Source of the DNA: Pseudomonas putida
GTDB lineage: Bacteria > Pseudomonadota > Gammaproteobacteria > Pseudomonadales > Pseudomonadaceae
DNA: 64,000 nt
NCBI RefSeq assembly: GCF_016406145.1
Contig: NZ_CP066306.1
Location: 3,286,001-3,350,000 of the forward strand
Direction: 5' to 3'
A program made the translations under genes and the position numbers. The notes beneath the pieces were generated by a model. The model saw only the letters and a list, made by a program, of their open reading frames with translations, was not told the DNA's origin and made no database searches. Below are positions 27,575-36,436 of this stretch, piece by piece (position 1 is the stretch's first letter; every line of letters begins with the position of its first letter).

Positions 27575-28132
27575 ATGCCACCTCACTACTTCATTCTTTC
27601 CACCGCCAACGATGCACTTTTGCATGAATGAATAGGCGGCGAATCAAATCTGAAGAATCTTCCTACAAATCTTTATGAGAAACTGAAGTGACGAATTACT
27701 GTCGCCATGCCATTGAGCAAAATGAACCCCTGCGTGAGCCCTCCGCCGCGCCAAAACACCAAAAACCAGGGTTGTTCTTCTCCATTACACGCTCCTTGCG
27801 TAAAGCATCATTACGCCATTATCAGGCGTTGCTCGACGATTAAAAGATACAGACGCCGGTAAAAAAACCATTCAGCCGAATGGCAGGTCAATGTGCGCTC
27901 GACACGGGGAAGTTTTCAAAGAGAAAGATTTTTCAAGACATCTGCATGCACGCGAGGCGGCAATAGTTTCTATGTAGGACGGATACTAGTTAATTGTAGG
28001 AAAAGTCCTAGCAAGAGACTATTCACGAATTGTCGGGGAGATAGAGTATTGGAAAGTGAACGCCTAGAACTTTATGGCGTTGCGGCTATCGAGCACCGCG
28101 CGGGAGGCGCACCATCAAGCTGCGAACACTCG
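27575..28132. other. AT-rich non-coding stretch with two overlapping inverted repeats
   Basis: About 560 nt with lower GC than its surroundings; no convincing gene was found. GCGTAA-N7-TTACGC (27798-27816) and ACGCC-N7-GGCGT (27813-27829) overlap each other, both with 7-nt spacers. They lie about 220 nt upstream of the unknown gene and its MocR-like partner, so they could be operator sites for that unit. The right end runs into the terminator of the MDR gene. Confidence 0.45.
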
Positions 28133-28160
28133 AAAAAAAACCCGAGCCAAGCCCGGGTTC
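28133..28160 (-). terminator. Rho-independent terminator of the MDR oxidoreductase gene
   Basis: Read on the minus strand: AACCCGGGC, loop TTG, GCTCGGGTT followed by a run of eight T. It begins about 20 nt after the oxidoreductase stop. Confidence 0.88.
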
Positions 28161-28179
28161 CCTTTACATCGAGCGTATA

Positions 28180-29202
28180 TCAGCCCGCCCCCAAGTCCAG
28201 CACCACTCTGCCGCCACAAGGACACTCATCCATATACCGGTGCGCTTCAACCACCTGATCAAACGGATACACCTTGACGATCTGCGGTGTCAGCAACTGG
28301 TCAGCCGTGAACTGGTTGATATCGCGCAGGGCGCGCTGCAGCGCAACCTGGTCCTGGCTAATGCCCAGTTCCGGCTTGCCTGTGAAGTTACCGATGCAGT
28401 GAACGTAGAACTGGATGTTCTTCTGGAACGCCGCACAGGCCGGGAATGGTGTCTGGTTACCACCCTGCAGGCCATAAAGCACCAGGCTGCCGCGTGGCGC
28501 GAGTACATCGCCGAGCAGTGACATCTGCGGGCCGCCCATACCGTCCAGGACCATGTCCACGCCGCGCCCGTCGGTGTACTTGCCCACCTGCATGAGCAAG
28601 TCCTGCTCTTCGGTGACAATCACCTTGTTAGCGCCCAGGCCCAGCAGATATTCGCGCTGCTCCGGCTCCTTGGTGGCAGCGAACACCTTGAGCCCCAGGG
28701 CCTTGCCCAGCTGTACGAAGGCGGGCCCTGCGCAATGGCTGGCATCGGTGACCAGTGCGGTCTGCCCGGCCTTGGCCCTGGCCAGGTCGACATAGGCGAA
28801 GTAGGCGATCAGCAGCGGCGTGTAATGCACGCTGGCTTCGATCGGTGTGAGGATATCCGGATAACGGGTAATCGCCGTGCGCGGCAGAACGATCACATCC
28901 CCATACACCGGGTGATCATTGGCACTGGTCGCCGGGAAGCTGGCCACCCGGTCTCCCACTGCAATGTCATCGACACCTTCACCCACCGCAGTCACCACAC
29001 CGGCCATCTCGTGGCCGATCCCCGCAGGCAGACGGGCTTGGGACGGCGCCAGGTTCTGCCGCCAAAGCACGTCGTACCAGCTCACGCCAATGGCCTCGAC
29101 GCGGATCTGCACCTCGCCGACAGCAGGTGACGGTTCGGCCTGCTCCTCGCAGCGGAGCACTTCGGCAGCGCCGAACTTGTGGAACCGGATCATGCGGGAC
29201 AT
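28180..29202 (-). CDS. MDR superfamily zinc-independent alcohol dehydrogenase / quinone oxidoreductase-like
   Basis: 340 residues. GroES-like N-terminal domain (VGEVQIRVEAIGVSWYDVLWRQ, GIGHEMAGVVTAVGEGVDDIAVGDRV) and a Rossmann half with VFAATKEPEQREYLLGLGANKVI and GVDMVLDGMGGPQMSLLGDVLAPRGSLVLYG read in pieces. The catalytic and structural zinc cysteines of true alcohol dehydrogenases are absent, as in QOR-type NADPH reductases of quinones or enones. It is divergent from a LysR regulator across 205 nt, the usual arrangement for a LysR-controlled target, and ends at a clear terminator. Confidence 0.88.
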   Translation of the reverse strand: MSRMIRFHKFGAAEVLRCEEQAEPSPAVGEVQIRVEAIGVSWYDVLWRQNLAPSQARLPAGIGHEMAGVVTAVGEGVDDIAVGDRVASFPATSANDHPVYGDVIVLPRTAITRYPDILTPIEASVHYTPLLIAYFAYVDLARAKAGQTALVTDASHCAGPAFVQLGKALGLKVFAATKEPEQREYLLGLGANKVIVTEEQDLLMQVGKYTDGRGVDMVLDGMGGPQMSLLGDVLAPRGSLVLYGLQGGNQTPFPACAAFQKNIQFYVHCIGNFTGKPELGISQDQVALQRALRDINQFTADQLLTPQIVKVYPFDQVVEAHRYMDECPCGGRVVLDLGAG

Positions 29203-29407
29203 CGCATACCTCGCCTTTGTGAATCTCGTATTACCACGGACTTTATCCGGGCTTTTGCCGTTAGACCATCAGTGGCTATTAATAGTCGACATGCCTGTCA
29301 TCGATTGGGCACCTCACATTTCTGTGCATCGGCCCCACAAATCGGTGCAGGTTAACAGCCTTTGGCCTTAAGATTCACCCCTGCCCCACTTTAGGCGAAG
29401 CGCACCG

Positions 29408-30322
29408 ATGAATCGAAACGACCTGCGTCGCGTAGACCTCAACCTGCTGATCGTGTTCGAAACCCTGATGCATGAGCGTAGCGTGACCCGTGCCGCCGAG
29501 AAGCTGTTCCTTGGCCAGCCGGCGATCAGCGCGGCGCTGTCGCGCCTGCGTAACCTGTTCGACGACCCGTTGTTCGTGCGCACGGGCCGCAGCATGGAGC
29601 CGTCAGCGCGGGCACATGAAATCTTCGCCCTGCTGTCGCCGGCGCTGGATTCCATCTCCACCGCGGTCAGCCGCGCCGCCGAGTTCGACCCGGCCACCAG
29701 CAACGCGGTGTTCCGCATCGGCCTGTCGGACGACGCCGAATTCGCCCTGCTGCCGCAGCTGCTCAAGCGCATCCGCGCCGAGGCGCCCGGCATCGTGCTG
29801 GTGGTGCGCCGGGTCAATTACCTGCTGATGCCTACCCTGCTGGCCTCCGGCGAAATCTCGGTGGGGGTGAGCTACACCAGCGAACTGCCCGCCAACGCCA
29901 AGCGCAAGGTGCTGCGCCGCAGCATGCCCAAGCTGCTGCGCGCCGACAGCGTGCCCGGCAGCATCACCCTCGACGACTTCTGCGCACGGCCGCATGCACT
30001 GGTGTCGTTCGCAGGTGACTTGTCCGGTTTCATCGACGAAGCACTGGAAGAGATCGGCCGCAAGCGCCATGTGGTCCTGGCCGTGCCGCAATTCAACGGC
30101 CTGGGCAGCCTGCTGGCGGGGACCGACATCGTTGCCACGGTGCCGGATTACACCGCTGATGCGCTGACTGCTGCGGGTGGGTTGCGGGCTGAAGACCTGC
30201 CGATAGCGGTGCGCAGCTTCGAGTTGCACATGGCCTGGCGAGGGGCGCAGGACAATGACCCGGCGGAGCGCTGGTTAAGGTCGCGGATTCAGATGTTCTT
30301 CGGGGATCCGGATAGCCTGTGA
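29408..30322 (+). CDS. LysR family regulator (NodD/LeuO-like subgroup)
   Basis: 304 residues. The start MNRNDLRRVDLNLLIVFETLMHERSVTRAAEKL and the RTGRSMEPSARA hinge are typical of the subgroup that opens with a D-L-N-L-L motif. The effector domain ends with a short C-terminus. It faces away from the oxidoreductase gene and probably controls it and itself. The effector is unknown. Confidence 0.88.
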   Translation: MNRNDLRRVDLNLLIVFETLMHERSVTRAAEKLFLGQPAISAALSRLRNLFDDPLFVRTGRSMEPSARAHEIFALLSPALDSISTAVSRAAEFDPATSNAVFRIGLSDDAEFALLPQLLKRIRAEAPGIVLVVRRVNYLLMPTLLASGEISVGVSYTSELPANAKRKVLRRSMPKLLRADSVPGSITLDDFCARPHALVSFAGDLSGFIDEALEEIGRKRHVVLAVPQFNGLGSLLAGTDIVATVPDYTADALTAAGGLRAEDLPIAVRSFELHMAWRGAQDNDPAERWLRSRIQMFFGDPDSL

Positions 30323-30434
30323 GCCCCAAAACGCTTGAAACGGCGGCTGATCCACGCAGGCAAGCATATCAGTTGAAACTTTCGTAAACCGCGCCAAGTC
30401 CAGACCCCTATCGGCCAGCGAACGGGAGAAGGCA

Positions 30435-32222
30435 ATGACAGGCACGGTAGGCGACTTTCTGGTAGAGCGCTTGTATCAATGGGGGGTGCGGCGCATCTTC
30501 GGCTACCCCGGCGACGGTATCAACGGTGTATTCGGCGCGTTGAGCCGGGCCAACGGCAAGATCGAATTCATCCAGGCCCGCCACGAGGAAATGGCAGCAT
30601 TCATGGCCTGCGCCCATGCCAAGTTCACCGGTGAACTGGGCGTGTGCATTGCAACCTCCGGGCCTGGCGCATCGCACTTGCTCACCGGGCTGTATGACGC
30701 CCGGATGGACCACATGCCAGTGCTGGCCATCGTCGGCCAGCAAGCCCGAGCGGCATTGGGCGGCCACTATCAGCAGGAACTGGACTTGCTGTCGATGTTC
30801 AAGGATGTGGCCGGTGCATTCGTGCAACAAGCCTCCACACCCTCGCAGGTACGCCATTTACTCGACCGCGCCGTGCGCACTGCCGTCGGCGAACGGCGAG
30901 TGACGGCGGTGATCCTGCCCAATGACCTGCAGGACCTGCCCTACCAGGAACCGGCCCGCGCCCATGGCACCGTGCATTCCGGCGTTGGTTACAGCAAGCC
31001 CAAGGTGGTGCCCTACGACAGCGACCTGCAGCGTGCCGCCGAGGTACTCAACGCTGGGCGCAAAGTGGCCATTCTGGTCGGAGCCGGTGCCTTGCAGGCT
31101 ACCGAAGAGATCATCGAAATCGCCGACACGCTCGGCGCAGGTGTGGCAAAGGCGCTACTGGGCAAGGCCGCCTTGCCCGATGACCTGCCGTGGGTGACCG
31201 GCGCCATCGGCTTGCTGGGCACCGAACCGAGCTACCAGTTGATGGCCGAATGCGACACCTTGCTGATGATCGGCTCAGGGTTCCCCTATTCCGAGTTCCT
31301 GCCCAAGGAAGGCCAGGCCCGTGGGGTGCAGATCGACCTTCAGCCAGACATGCTAAGCCTGCGTTACCCGATGGAGGTCAACCTGGTGGGTGATGCCGGG
31401 GAGACCTTGCGCGCATTGCTGCCATTGCTCGAGACAAAATCCGACCGCCGCTGGCGTAAGAAAGTCGAAGGCTGGCGTGCACGTTGGGACAAGACCCTGG
31501 CCAAACGCGCAATGGTCAAAGCGGACCCGATAAACCCGCAACGCGTGGTGTACGAGCTGTCCCCTCGCCTGCCCGACAACACTCTGGTGACCAGCGACTC
31601 CGGTTCCTGCGCTAACTGGTATGCCCGTGACCTGCAAATTCGGCAAGGCATGCAGTGCTCGCTGTCAGGCGGCCTGGCCTGCATGGGCGCTGCGGTACCG
31701 TACGCCATCGCCGCCAAGTTCGCCCATCCGCAGCGCCCGGTGGTGGCACTGGTCGGCGATGGCGCGATGCAGATGAACAACCTGGCCGAGCTGATTACCG
31801 TAGCCAAATACTGGCAGCAGTGGGAGAACCCGCAATGGATCTGCGCGGTGTTCAATAACGAGGACCTCAACCAGGTCACCTGGGAGCAACGTGTGATGGA
31901 GGGCGACCCCAAGTTCGAGGCGTCCCAGACGATCCCTGACGTGCCTTATCACCTGTTTGCCATCTCCATCGGCCTGGAGGGCATTTTCGTCGACCGTGAA
32001 GATGACGTCGCAGCGGCCTGGGAGCGTGCGCTAAGCGCCGATCGGCCGGTATTGATCGAGTTCAAGACCGACCCCAACGTGCCGCCCTTGCCGCCTCATA
32101 TCAAACTCGAACAGGCGAAGAAACTCGCCGGCTCTTTGTTCAAGGGCGACCCGGACCAGGCCAGCGTCATGGTCCAGACAGCCAAGCAGGTACTGAGCTC
32201 GGTGCTTCCTGGTAAGAAGTGA
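30435..32222 (+). CDS. Thiamine-diphosphate-dependent enzyme, pyruvate oxidase/acetolactate synthase type
   Basis: 595 residues with the three ThDP-enzyme domains. The Pyr domain has the catalytic Glu in IQARHEEMAAFM (about residue 51) and SGPGASHLLTGLYDA. The middle domain has VAILVGAGALQATEEI. The PP domain has VALVGDGAMQMNNLAEL, then ~20 residues later VFNNEDL, the Mg2+/ThDP GDG..NN motif. Length and order resemble E. coli PoxB more than biosynthetic IlvB, and no small regulatory subunit gene is nearby. It likely decarboxylates pyruvate or another 2-oxo acid. GGGAGAAGGCA precedes the ATG. The C-terminal tail is short and basic, and PoxB-like membrane attachment is not evident. Confidence 0.85.
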   Translation: MTGTVGDFLVERLYQWGVRRIFGYPGDGINGVFGALSRANGKIEFIQARHEEMAAFMACAHAKFTGELGVCIATSGPGASHLLTGLYDARMDHMPVLAIVGQQARAALGGHYQQELDLLSMFKDVAGAFVQQASTPSQVRHLLDRAVRTAVGERRVTAVILPNDLQDLPYQEPARAHGTVHSGVGYSKPKVVPYDSDLQRAAEVLNAGRKVAILVGAGALQATEEIIEIADTLGAGVAKALLGKAALPDDLPWVTGAIGLLGTEPSYQLMAECDTLLMIGSGFPYSEFLPKEGQARGVQIDLQPDMLSLRYPMEVNLVGDAGETLRALLPLLETKSDRRWRKKVEGWRARWDKTLAKRAMVKADPINPQRVVYELSPRLPDNTLVTSDSGSCANWYARDLQIRQGMQCSLSGGLACMGAAVPYAIAAKFAHPQRPVVALVGDGAMQMNNLAELITVAKYWQQWENPQWICAVFNNEDLNQVTWEQRVMEGDPKFEASQTIPDVPYHLFAISIGLEGIFVDREDDVAAAWERALSADRPVLIEFKTDPNVPPLPPHIKLEQAKKLAGSLFKGDPDQASVMVQTAKQVLSSVLPGKK

Positions 32223-32558
32223 CGCAATCCTCTGGCCATCAATCAGCCAAGCAGGCGTGAGTGATAGCAACGATGACGCGCCGAGCAAACAGACACGCGC
32301 TGCAGGGGCGCAGCGCGCCAGCTTGCCCGGTGTGCATCGATTCAGGCCATTGGCGCCCGTGACATCGCCCCATAGGGCACGGATCTTTGGAAGCGTAGCT
32401 AGAACAGAGATATTTATTTTTGAGACAGTACACTAGTGCATTGTTCGGCGAAAAAGTCAGCGCCCTTGACGTTTTCTCGTGCGCCTTGAGTTCTGAGCAA
32501 AAACCTCGATCTCGATCCGGCTGCCATCCAGTCATAGAGACCGTTTCCACTTACTGCT
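32223..32558. other. AT-rich gap marking the left border of the envelope island
   Basis: 336 nt with no supported gene. It contains a drop in GC (TATTTATTTTTGAGAC near 32410) and no tRNA end, integrase or direct repeat that would prove insertion. It follows the ThDP gene and precedes the 3' end of the first PAP2 gene. Confidence 0.4.
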
Positions 32559-33392
32559 TCAGGGTTGAGTAGCATCGATGACGACCATCGATGCCTGGCT
32601 TTCAATTTCCTGGGGTGCGATCTGCAACGCGGGACGTCCGTAAAACAACAATGCGCTCGTCCAGGCAGTTAGCCAGACGAAAATCCCGGCCCAGAAGGTA
32701 TGTGACATATAGTGCCAGCCTTGCAATACACGGGTGGTGCCGTACACGAAGCCGAGCGAGAGGATGACTACCAGGAGTTTGCGTGTATGCGGCCATCGGT
32801 GTCGGAGGGCCACGAAATAAACGGCCAACAACGTAAAGGCACTGGAGGCATGGCCGCCCGGCCAGCACCGGCCAGCGGGGGCCTTATCCAGCCAATTGAA
32901 GTGGGTGAACCACTCCTTATGGGGTGCTGCTCCGCCGTAAAGAGTTGTCTCCACTGGACAGTAGATGCCGGTGTGGCTCTTAAGGTAGTGGATCACTCCA
33001 GTGCATGCCGCGAACGTCACCACAACATAGAAAAAGTCTCTGCGATAACGTGTGGTAAATCGCAAAGCAGTCCCGATGCGGGTTGCTTGAAAAAGCCGGC
33101 TTGAGACCAGGTGAGGAAACTTCGCGCTCAGCGGCCAGACAAAGGAAAGCAGGCTGCCAATAATCGCCAGTTCCCCTGTCCAGTTCGGCAGAACGCGTGG
33201 CAGCTTGTGGGTTGCTTTTTCGAACCATTGGTTGTGCAGCAATGGGAATTGGCCGGTCGCTGGATCGAGCAGCAAATTACTGATCTGTTGGTCCAGGTGA
33301 GTTATATCGAATAGCAGGAAGACGATCACGGCCAGCAACAGCGGTATGCCCAGGTTGCTCGCATAGAAGGCAGTACGGCGAGAAAGCTGCAT
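32559..33392 (-). CDS. PAP2 family membrane phosphatase (lipid A / lipid phosphatase type), copy 1
   Basis: 277 residues with about six membrane helices. The phosphatase motifs are the variant form: K-x6-CP (KSHTGIYCP), GRCWPGGHASS (PGGH instead of PSGH) and RVLQGWHYMSH, where the usual Asp of the third motif is His. The second PAP2 protein of this island shares all three variants, so this is a defined subfamily, not damage. Such enzymes remove or transfer phosphate at lipid A or undecaprenyl-diphosphate on the periplasmic side. It starts 2 nt after the histidine phosphatase stop, so both are one operon. Confidence 0.82.
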   Translation of the reverse strand: MQLSRRTAFYASNLGIPLLLAVIVFLLFDITHLDQQISNLLLDPATGQFPLLHNQWFEKATHKLPRVLPNWTGELAIIGSLLSFVWPLSAKFPHLVSSRLFQATRIGTALRFTTRYRRDFFYVVVTFAACTGVIHYLKSHTGIYCPVETTLYGGAAPHKEWFTHFNWLDKAPAGRCWPGGHASSAFTLLAVYFVALRHRWPHTRKLLVVILSLGFVYGTTRVLQGWHYMSHTFWAGIFVWLTAWTSALLFYGRPALQIAPQEIESQASMVVIDATQP

Positions 33393-33394
33393 GC

Positions 33395-34084
33395 TTACAG
33401 TCCTGTGCTGGAAACAAGGTGGTTCCAGACACTGGCGTTCATCTGTCCAAGAATGCGTGCTTTGCCCTTATCGGCCACAGAGATAAACAGCGCGCTGGCG
33501 TAAGCGCTGGAGCGTTCTCCCCCAGCCACTTTAAAGTGCCGCTCCAGCTGGTCGATGCAACCGCTGTGGGTAATCAATACCAGGTTGCGCCCGCTGTTCT
33601 TATGGCTAAGCGCGGCGTCGGCGAAGCCCTTGTTGCATTGGCTCAGCCAGTCTTGTGTGAGAATCGGCCCGCCGAAGATGAAGTGGGCCGTCTGCTGAGT
33701 GCGAACTTTCGGGCTGCTCAGGAGTTCGGCATTCTCCAGGCCAAGCCGTGCAAGCCCCTTGCCGACATCGGTGGCCATCTGGCTACCGGCGACAGTGATG
33801 CCCGCCGGGTCATCCAGGCAGGCGCTATGCGAGCGGTCACAGCGCTCGGCGTGACGGATCAGCACCATCACCTCGCCCTTGGCCCATTGTGTGTAGATCC
33901 CGCTATCGTGCATCTCCTTCGCACTACTCACATCTAATACCTGCGCTTGAGAGGCATACCATGTGGAAACGGCAGCAAGCGCAATAAGAGCGCCTATCGC
34001 AGCTTTCTTCAGATTGCTTGCGTGAAATCGGCGTTCTTGTGAACGCTGAGGAACAGCGTGACGCTGCATGATGCCTTGCTGCAT
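33395..34084 (-). CDS. Exported histidine phosphatase, Ais/PmrG-like
   Basis: 229 residues from ATG 34084 (CGGAG, 8 nt). An N-terminal hydrophobic segment (AIGALIALAAVSTWYASQAQ) should export or anchor it in the periplasm. The branch-1 histidine phosphatase motifs are present: LIRHAERCDRS with the catalytic His, LLSSPKVRTQQTA, and VLITHSGCIDQLE with the second His. Ais/PmrG of enterobacteria removes phosphate from LPS core heptose and is PmrA-controlled. The same job is suggested here by the EptA and PAP2 neighbours. First gene of a two-gene operon, with a ColR-type box about 93 nt upstream. Confidence 0.82.
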   Translation of the reverse strand: MQQGIMQRHAVPQRSQERRFHASNLKKAAIGALIALAAVSTWYASQAQVLDVSSAKEMHDSGIYTQWAKGEVMVLIRHAERCDRSHSACLDDPAGITVAGSQMATDVGKGLARLGLENAELLSSPKVRTQQTAHFIFGGPILTQDWLSQCNKGFADAALSHKNSGRNLVLITHSGCIDQLERHFKVAGGERSSAYASALFISVADKGKARILGQMNASVWNHLVSSTGL

Positions 34085-34176
34085 GGTGTCGCTCCGAAAA
34101 GTAGACGAGGCAGGCAGCAACCAGGCGCGTGCCCCTATGAGTCGCGGCACTGTAGGGAGGCATGCATGGCACGACA

Positions 34177-34203
34177 GTGAAGCCCATGTGAAAAAAACCT
34201 GAA
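34177..34203 (-). promoter_or_regulatory. ColR-type box / TTCAC direct repeat upstream of the histidine phosphatase operon
   Basis: On the minus strand TTCAGGTTTTTTTCAC (34203-34188) fits the P. putida ColR consensus as I recall it (YYNASNNYTTTTTCAC) at every position. A second TTCAC follows 11 bp later (34181-34177), giving a head-to-tail repeat with OmpR-family spacing. It lies about 93 nt before the start codon. Confidence 0.7.
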
Positions 34204-34220
34204 AGGAGGGGCGCGGCGGT

Positions 34221-34610
34221 TCATGGTTTTTTCGACGACTTTCTCAATGTGCTGCCCCATGCTTGGGCCTTTTCATGTCTCCATTCGCGATCCGCCTGGC
34301 TATCGAGTTTCAAGTTTCGCTCTATGTCGCTGGCAGCACTGGCCTGGCACTGGCGAAAGCCATCGTCCCAACCCGTAGCGTATTGCGGGTCTTGGAGGTA
34401 GGTGCTGACCTTTTTTCGGAATTCACCCAGTGCTCCGGCCGCTTGTCGACCGCTTGCACACCCATCATCGAAGCCGCTGACAAAGGGCGCGGGATAACCT
34501 TCAGCCAGTAGGCGCTGACTGGTGCTCTGACATCCGCTCAGCAACGCAAGCGCGAAACAAACAGCTGCCCCCATACAGGCAGTGTGCTGCCAATACCGCA
34601 AAATACTCAT
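34221..34610 (-). CDS. Small predicted lipoprotein
   Basis: 129 residues with a lipoprotein signal: ACMGAAVCFALALLSGC, a lipobox LLSG-Cys at about residue 27. The mature part has two similar Gly-Phe-Asp-Asp segments (VSGFDDGCASGRQAAGAL and ATGWDDGFRQCQASAAS), which suggests an internal duplication, and a basic C-terminus (RKSSKKP). I do not recognise a family. Its place among LPS-modifying enzymes suggests an envelope role. A TTCAC repeat lies about 107 nt upstream, like that of the phosphatase operon. Confidence 0.65.
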   Translation of the reverse strand: MSILRYWQHTACMGAAVCFALALLSGCQSTSQRLLAEGYPAPFVSGFDDGCASGRQAAGALGEFRKKVSTYLQDPQYATGWDDGFRQCQASAASDIERNLKLDSQADREWRHEKAQAWGSTLRKSSKKP

Positions 34611-34716
34611 CTAATGCCCCTGAATGCCGCGAGATTTCTGATTGGCGTGCCGATAACGCGTTCAAGCTGGCACTTCTCGATTGCTCGAACTGTAAGTGCG
34701 GACAGATTGGGGCGCG

Positions 34717-34743
34717 GTGAAGCGGATGTGAAAAAAGTCTGCG
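34717..34743 (-). promoter_or_regulatory. ColR-type box / TTCAC direct repeat upstream of the lipoprotein gene
   Basis: Minus strand CGCAGACTTTTTTCAC (34743-34728) matches the recalled ColR consensus except for one base, and a second TTCAC lies 11 bp on (34721-34717). The plus strand core GTGAAGCnnATGTGAAAAAA is the same as in the site at 34177. Confidence 0.6.
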
Positions 34744-34758
34744 TCGAACCGAGCGGGA

Positions 34759-35520
34759 TCATTCCACACTGTGCACCTCGTCGCCCCCTCGCACTGGTGT
34801 TTCTTCGATGCCATCAGCGCTCGGCCGATAGAGCAGCCATCGGTAGCACAACACCGCTATCAGCCAGTCGATCAACAGGGTCCAGACATTGTGAGAAAGA
34901 AAGTGCGCGCCTTGCAGCATCCTGCCCACCGATAGCAGCGTCCCAAGTCCCAAGGCCAGGGCAAGAACCACCCGGCCGGCCCGTGGATGGCGGTCGCGCA
35001 ACGCGAAATACAGGGCCAGGAGGCCAAATCCAGTGGAGGCATGCCCGCCCGGCCAGCATCGGCCCGGCTTGGGCGAGTCCACGCGGTCTGCTAGCAGGGG
35101 AACATAAGGTTCGCTGCCACCAAACGCCTGCAAGCTCCACGGGCATTGCACTTCGGTCAGTGCCTTGAGCGGCGTCACGATACTGGTGCACAGCCCGATC
35201 GTCAGAACGGCGTAGCCCAACGGTCTTTGCCACAGCCGAAATTTCGGGTTCACCAAGCTGGCCACCAGGCCGGCGATCAATACCAGGGCAAACAGGATGA
35301 CGACCTGTTTGACACGTTCATGCAGCACGGTTTCCAGCCAGTAACTGTGCCGGCCATAGAACCCGAAACCGGGAACGTAGGACATCCGCGCAAAATAGAA
35401 ATCGATGGTAGTTACGTTGGAAGCAAGCATCGCCATCATGGCCAAAATCGGCAGTCCGACTGCAAGTCTAAAGTTAAAAGGGCGGGATACAGGCACTGCA
35501 TGTAATGAGAATCTTTTCAT
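34759..35520 (-). CDS. PAP2 family membrane phosphatase, copy 2
   Basis: 253 residues from ATG 35520 (an upstream in-frame start at 35574 is less likely). About six membrane helices. The motifs parallel copy 1: KALTEVQCP, GRCWPGGHASTGFGLLALY and RMLQGAHFLSH with His in place of Asp. The periplasmic loop PKPGRCWPGGH is shared almost exactly by the two copies, which are otherwise diverged, so this is an old duplication or two recruited paralogues. Probable lipid A or isoprenoid-phosphate phosphatase or phosphotransferase. Divergent from the response regulator across 168 nt. Confidence 0.82.
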   Translation of the reverse strand: MKRFSLHAVPVSRPFNFRLAVGLPILAMMAMLASNVTTIDFYFARMSYVPGFGFYGRHSYWLETVLHERVKQVVILFALVLIAGLVASLVNPKFRLWQRPLGYAVLTIGLCTSIVTPLKALTEVQCPWSLQAFGGSEPYVPLLADRVDSPKPGRCWPGGHASTGFGLLALYFALRDRHPRAGRVVLALALGLGTLLSVGRMLQGAHFLSHNVWTLLIDWLIAVLCYRWLLYRPSADGIEETPVRGGDEVHSVE

Positions 35521-35569
35521 GTAATCAATTCCAGAACCGTGACGCCTTCTCACTAACAAGCCGTGGCTT

Positions 35570-35585
35570 TTCACGAATACTTAAC
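35570..35585. promoter_or_regulatory. TTCAC-N6-TTAAC repeat between PAP2 copy 2 and the response regulator
   Basis: CTTTTCACGAATACTTAAC contains TTCAC and TTAAC 11 bp apart, a weaker version of the island's repeat. It could serve either divergent gene. Confidence 0.4.
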
Positions 35586-35688
35586 ATTTTGTCGACACAC
35601 CAGCGACTGCCAGGAACATCAAATGCAAGCCCGTTGTTGGGCCAGCCCACCTGACAATGCTAGCCATGGCCTTTAGGAAAGCGCTCGA

Positions 35689-36372
35689 ATGAAACTGCTG
35701 ATCGTTGAAGACAATTGTGACATCCATGACAACCTTGTTGATTTTTTCGAACTCAGGGGGCACGCCGTCGAGGGCGCACGTGATGGCCTGACCGGTTTGC
35801 ACCTGGCCGAGACCGGATGCTTTGACGCGATCATCCTCGATATAATGCTACCTGGCATTGATGGTAACGAGATCTGCCACCTTTTACGCATGCGCTCCAA
35901 GTCGCCGGCCGCCATCATCATGCTCACCGCGCGAGATGAGTTGGATGATCGGCTGATGGGTTTCAAAGCAGGGGCCGACGACTACGTGGTGAAGCCTTTC
36001 GCCATGGCCGAGATACTTGCCCGGCTCGAAGCCATCCTTTACCGGCGTACCGGACATAACGGCCGCAAGCTTCACTTGCTTGATCTCGAACTCGATCTGG
36101 ACACGCTGGAAGTCCATAGAGGGAACACGCTGGTCAATCTCAGTTCCGCCAATCTGAAGATACTCGAACTGCTGATGCGAAGTAGCCCCGCCATCGTCAA
36201 GCGTAAGACACTTGAAGAGTTGCTCTGGGGATCGACCTGGCACAATAGGAAAGGCGACAGTATCCGCAACCATATCCATCAAATCAGGCAGGCCGTGGAC
36301 AAGCCGTTCGCTAAAAAACTGCTGCATACCGTGCGCGGTGATGGCTACAAGATCTGCAGTCCGGACCCTTGA
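35689..36372 (+). CDS. OmpR-family response regulator, ColR-like, without adjacent sensor kinase
   Basis: 227 residues. Receiver domain with Glu7/Asp8, phospho-acceptor Asp51 (LDIMLPGIDG), Thr80 and Lys102 (VKPF). Winged-helix output domain with RKTLEELLWGSTW, DSIRNHIHQIRQAVDKPF and LLHTVRGDGYKI. The end closely follows the pattern I remember for ColR of the P. putida ColRS metal/membrane-stress system (ALWG..DSLRSHVHQLRQ..DKPF..LLHTVHGVGYRL). No histidine kinase gene is adjacent, so it either uses a distant kinase, such as ColS, or is an orphan. It is the natural regulator of the island's TTCAC repeats. AGGAAAG precedes the ATG. Confidence 0.88.
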   Translation: MKLLIVEDNCDIHDNLVDFFELRGHAVEGARDGLTGLHLAETGCFDAIILDIMLPGIDGNEICHLLRMRSKSPAAIIMLTARDELDDRLMGFKAGADDYVVKPFAMAEILARLEAILYRRTGHNGRKLHLLDLELDLDTLEVHRGNTLVNLSSANLKILELLMRSSPAIVKRKTLEELLWGSTWHNRKGDSIRNHIHQIRQAVDKPFAKKLLHTVRGDGYKICSPDP

Positions 36373-36436
36373 ACATTCAGCGAGGTTGCCGCTACGGATC
36401 CTAAGTCGCTCAGCGTGGTCTTGAGGTTATCAACTT

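Noticed and set aside
27893..28258. 121-residue plus-strand frame before the MDR gene
   Set aside because: Contains the terminator and the 3' end of the oxidoreductase gene; no ribosome site and no domain.
32239..32550. Small minus-strand frame at the left island border
   Set aside because: No ribosome site, unusual composition and no similarity; treated as non-coding.
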